From the NCBI GenBank assembly GCA_030038765.1, contig JASHRA010000157.1:1-5618 (forward strand): DNA of 5,618 bases, read 5' to 3'. Positions 4,851 to 5,618 of this stretch are shown one piece after another. Positions within the stretch are counted from its first letter, which is position 1. Each line of letters opens with the position of its first letter. Below the pieces are notes generated by a model, which saw only the letters and a list, made by a program, of their open reading frames with translations, had not been told where the DNA came from and ran no database searches. The position numbers and the translations under genes were made by a program. Source of the DNA: Candidatus Dormiibacterota bacterium. GTDB lineage: Bacteria > Chloroflexota > Dormibacteria > Aeolococcales > Bog-877.

Positions 4851-5618
4851 TCAGGAGTGGAGCCAGGACTGGATCACCGAGTCGACCTCGGAGGTGGGGA
4901 TGGCGTAGGCGCTGGGCCCGCTCTCCGCCGCCAGGGTGAGGATGCCCACCACCTGGCCCTGGGCGTCCAGGACCGGGCCCCCGCTGTTGCCGGGGTAGAT
5001 CTGGGCCCCGAGCCGGATCAGGTCGCTGTAGTCGGAGAGCTCACCCGGACCAGCGTCCTCCACGGTGGCGCTCTGGTCCAGGGCCTGGACCGCGGCGTTG
5101 GTGACCGGGGCGTGGCCGGTGGCGCCCTGGGAGGCGAGCACGACCAGCTGCTGGCGCTGGGCCGGGAGCGCGTCGGAGATGGGGAAGGCAGCCTCCTGGA
5201 AGCCCCAGGCGTGGACCTCGGCCAGGTCCAGCGAGGGGTCCTGGTTGATGACCTGGGCGCTGAACTGGACTCCCGAGGAGAGCACGATGTGGAAGCTCTC
5301 CCCCGCCTCGACCACGTGGTCGTTGGTGAGGAAGTCCCCGCTGTCGTCGATGGGCCAGCCGGTGCCCAGCTCCTCGGCCGTGGTCCCGACGGCGACCACG
5401 GTCACGATCTCGGGCAGGTCCCGGGTGGCCACCGAGGCCAGCTCCCGGGCCGTGTCCCGGCGCGCCAGCGCGGAGCTGGGCGAGGGCCCCGGGCGCTGCC
5501 TCGTCGCGGGATGGATGTGGTTGCCCAGCCCGGTCCCGAAGAAGACCACCGCCGAGCCCACCACCAGGACCAGGAAGACCCCGACCGAGGCCGCCCGGCC
5601 GACGGGATGGCGCCGGCC
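4851..5618 (-). CDS. Membrane-anchored trypsin-like serine protease (S1C/HtrA-like), 5' end outside window
   Basis: The frame is open to the window edge, giving 255 residues. The GTG at 5564-5562 would cut a transmembrane segment in half and no other start codon lies upstream in frame, so the true start is beyond 5618. Numbered from that GTG, residues about -10 to 14 are a hydrophobic helix preceded by Arg-rich residues, which suggests a signal anchor with the protease outside the membrane. A Pro/Ser-rich linker (19-32) follows. The chymotrypsin-fold domain has the full triad: His83 in FLTNDHVV, Asp113 in SLDLAE and Ser195 in YPGNSGGPVLD. The chain ends about 40 residues after the Ser motif (SYAIPTSEVD-type end), so there is no PDZ domain, unlike DegP/HtrA. 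Such proteases take part in envelope protein quality control or specific processing; the substrate here is unknown. A hairpin after the stop suggests it is transcribed separately from the sqd1 homologue. Confidence 0.9.
   Translation of the reverse strand, partial: GRRHPVGRAASVGVFLVLVVGSAVVFFGTGLGNHIHPATRQRPGPSPSSALARRDTARELASVATRDLPEIVTVVAVGTTAEELGTGWPIDDSGDFLTNDHVVEAGESFHIVLSSGVQFSAQVINQDPSLDLAEVHAWGFQEAAFPISDALPAQRQQLVVLASQGATGHAPVTNAAVQALDQSATVEDAGPGELSDYSDLIRLGAQIYPGNSGGPVLDAQGQVVGILTLAAESGPSAYAIPTSEVDSVIQSWLHS

Noticed and set aside
5562..5564. GTG at 5564 as the protease start
   Set aside because: It falls within a hydrophobic membrane segment whose first half and flanking basic residues are encoded upstream in the same frame.

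Overview
This is a GC-rich window (roughly 70% by eye). Coding density is high, GTG and TTG starts are common, and two genes look leaderless. That suggests a high-GC Terrabacteria lineage such as Actinomycetota, or a Chloroflexota/Dormibacterota-like group. The sequence alone does not settle the phylum. There is no mobile element, CRISPR array, rRNA or tRNA, and I see nothing that makes this an obvious new defence or mobile system. It reads as ordinary chromosomal housekeeping and accessory-metabolism DNA.

Layout, left to right: (1) the 3' part of a FabG-like short-chain dehydrogenase/reductase on the plus strand, cut by the window start; (2) a convergent gap with two hairpins; (3) an acylphosphatase on the minus strand; (4) a 75-bp divergent gap; (5) a GrpB/UPF0157 protein on the plus strand; (6) a 19-bp convergent gap; (7) a minus-strand block read right to left: a membrane-anchored trypsin-like (S1C) protease cut by the window end, then a UDP-sulfoquinovose synthase (SQD1/SqdB family), then thioredoxin reductase (trxB), then a PduO-type cob(I)alamin adenosyltransferase. 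No stretch longer than about 300 bases lacks a gene; the longest gap is 197 bp (4654-4850 after the sqd1 ribosome-binding site, 204 bp from the start codon) and it holds candidate control elements.

How the genes may work together: trxB and the adenosyltransferase are separated by only 8 nt, and the trxB stop codon overlaps the next ribosome-binding site, so they are very probably translated together. This couples thioredoxin reduction to adenosylcobalamin supply; the two meet in class II (B12-dependent) ribonucleotide reductase, although that link is inferred. The SQD1-family enzyme would make UDP-sulfoquinovose for a sulfolipid (SQDG) or a sulfonated glycan. No sulfoquinovosyltransferase gene is visible here to decide between them.
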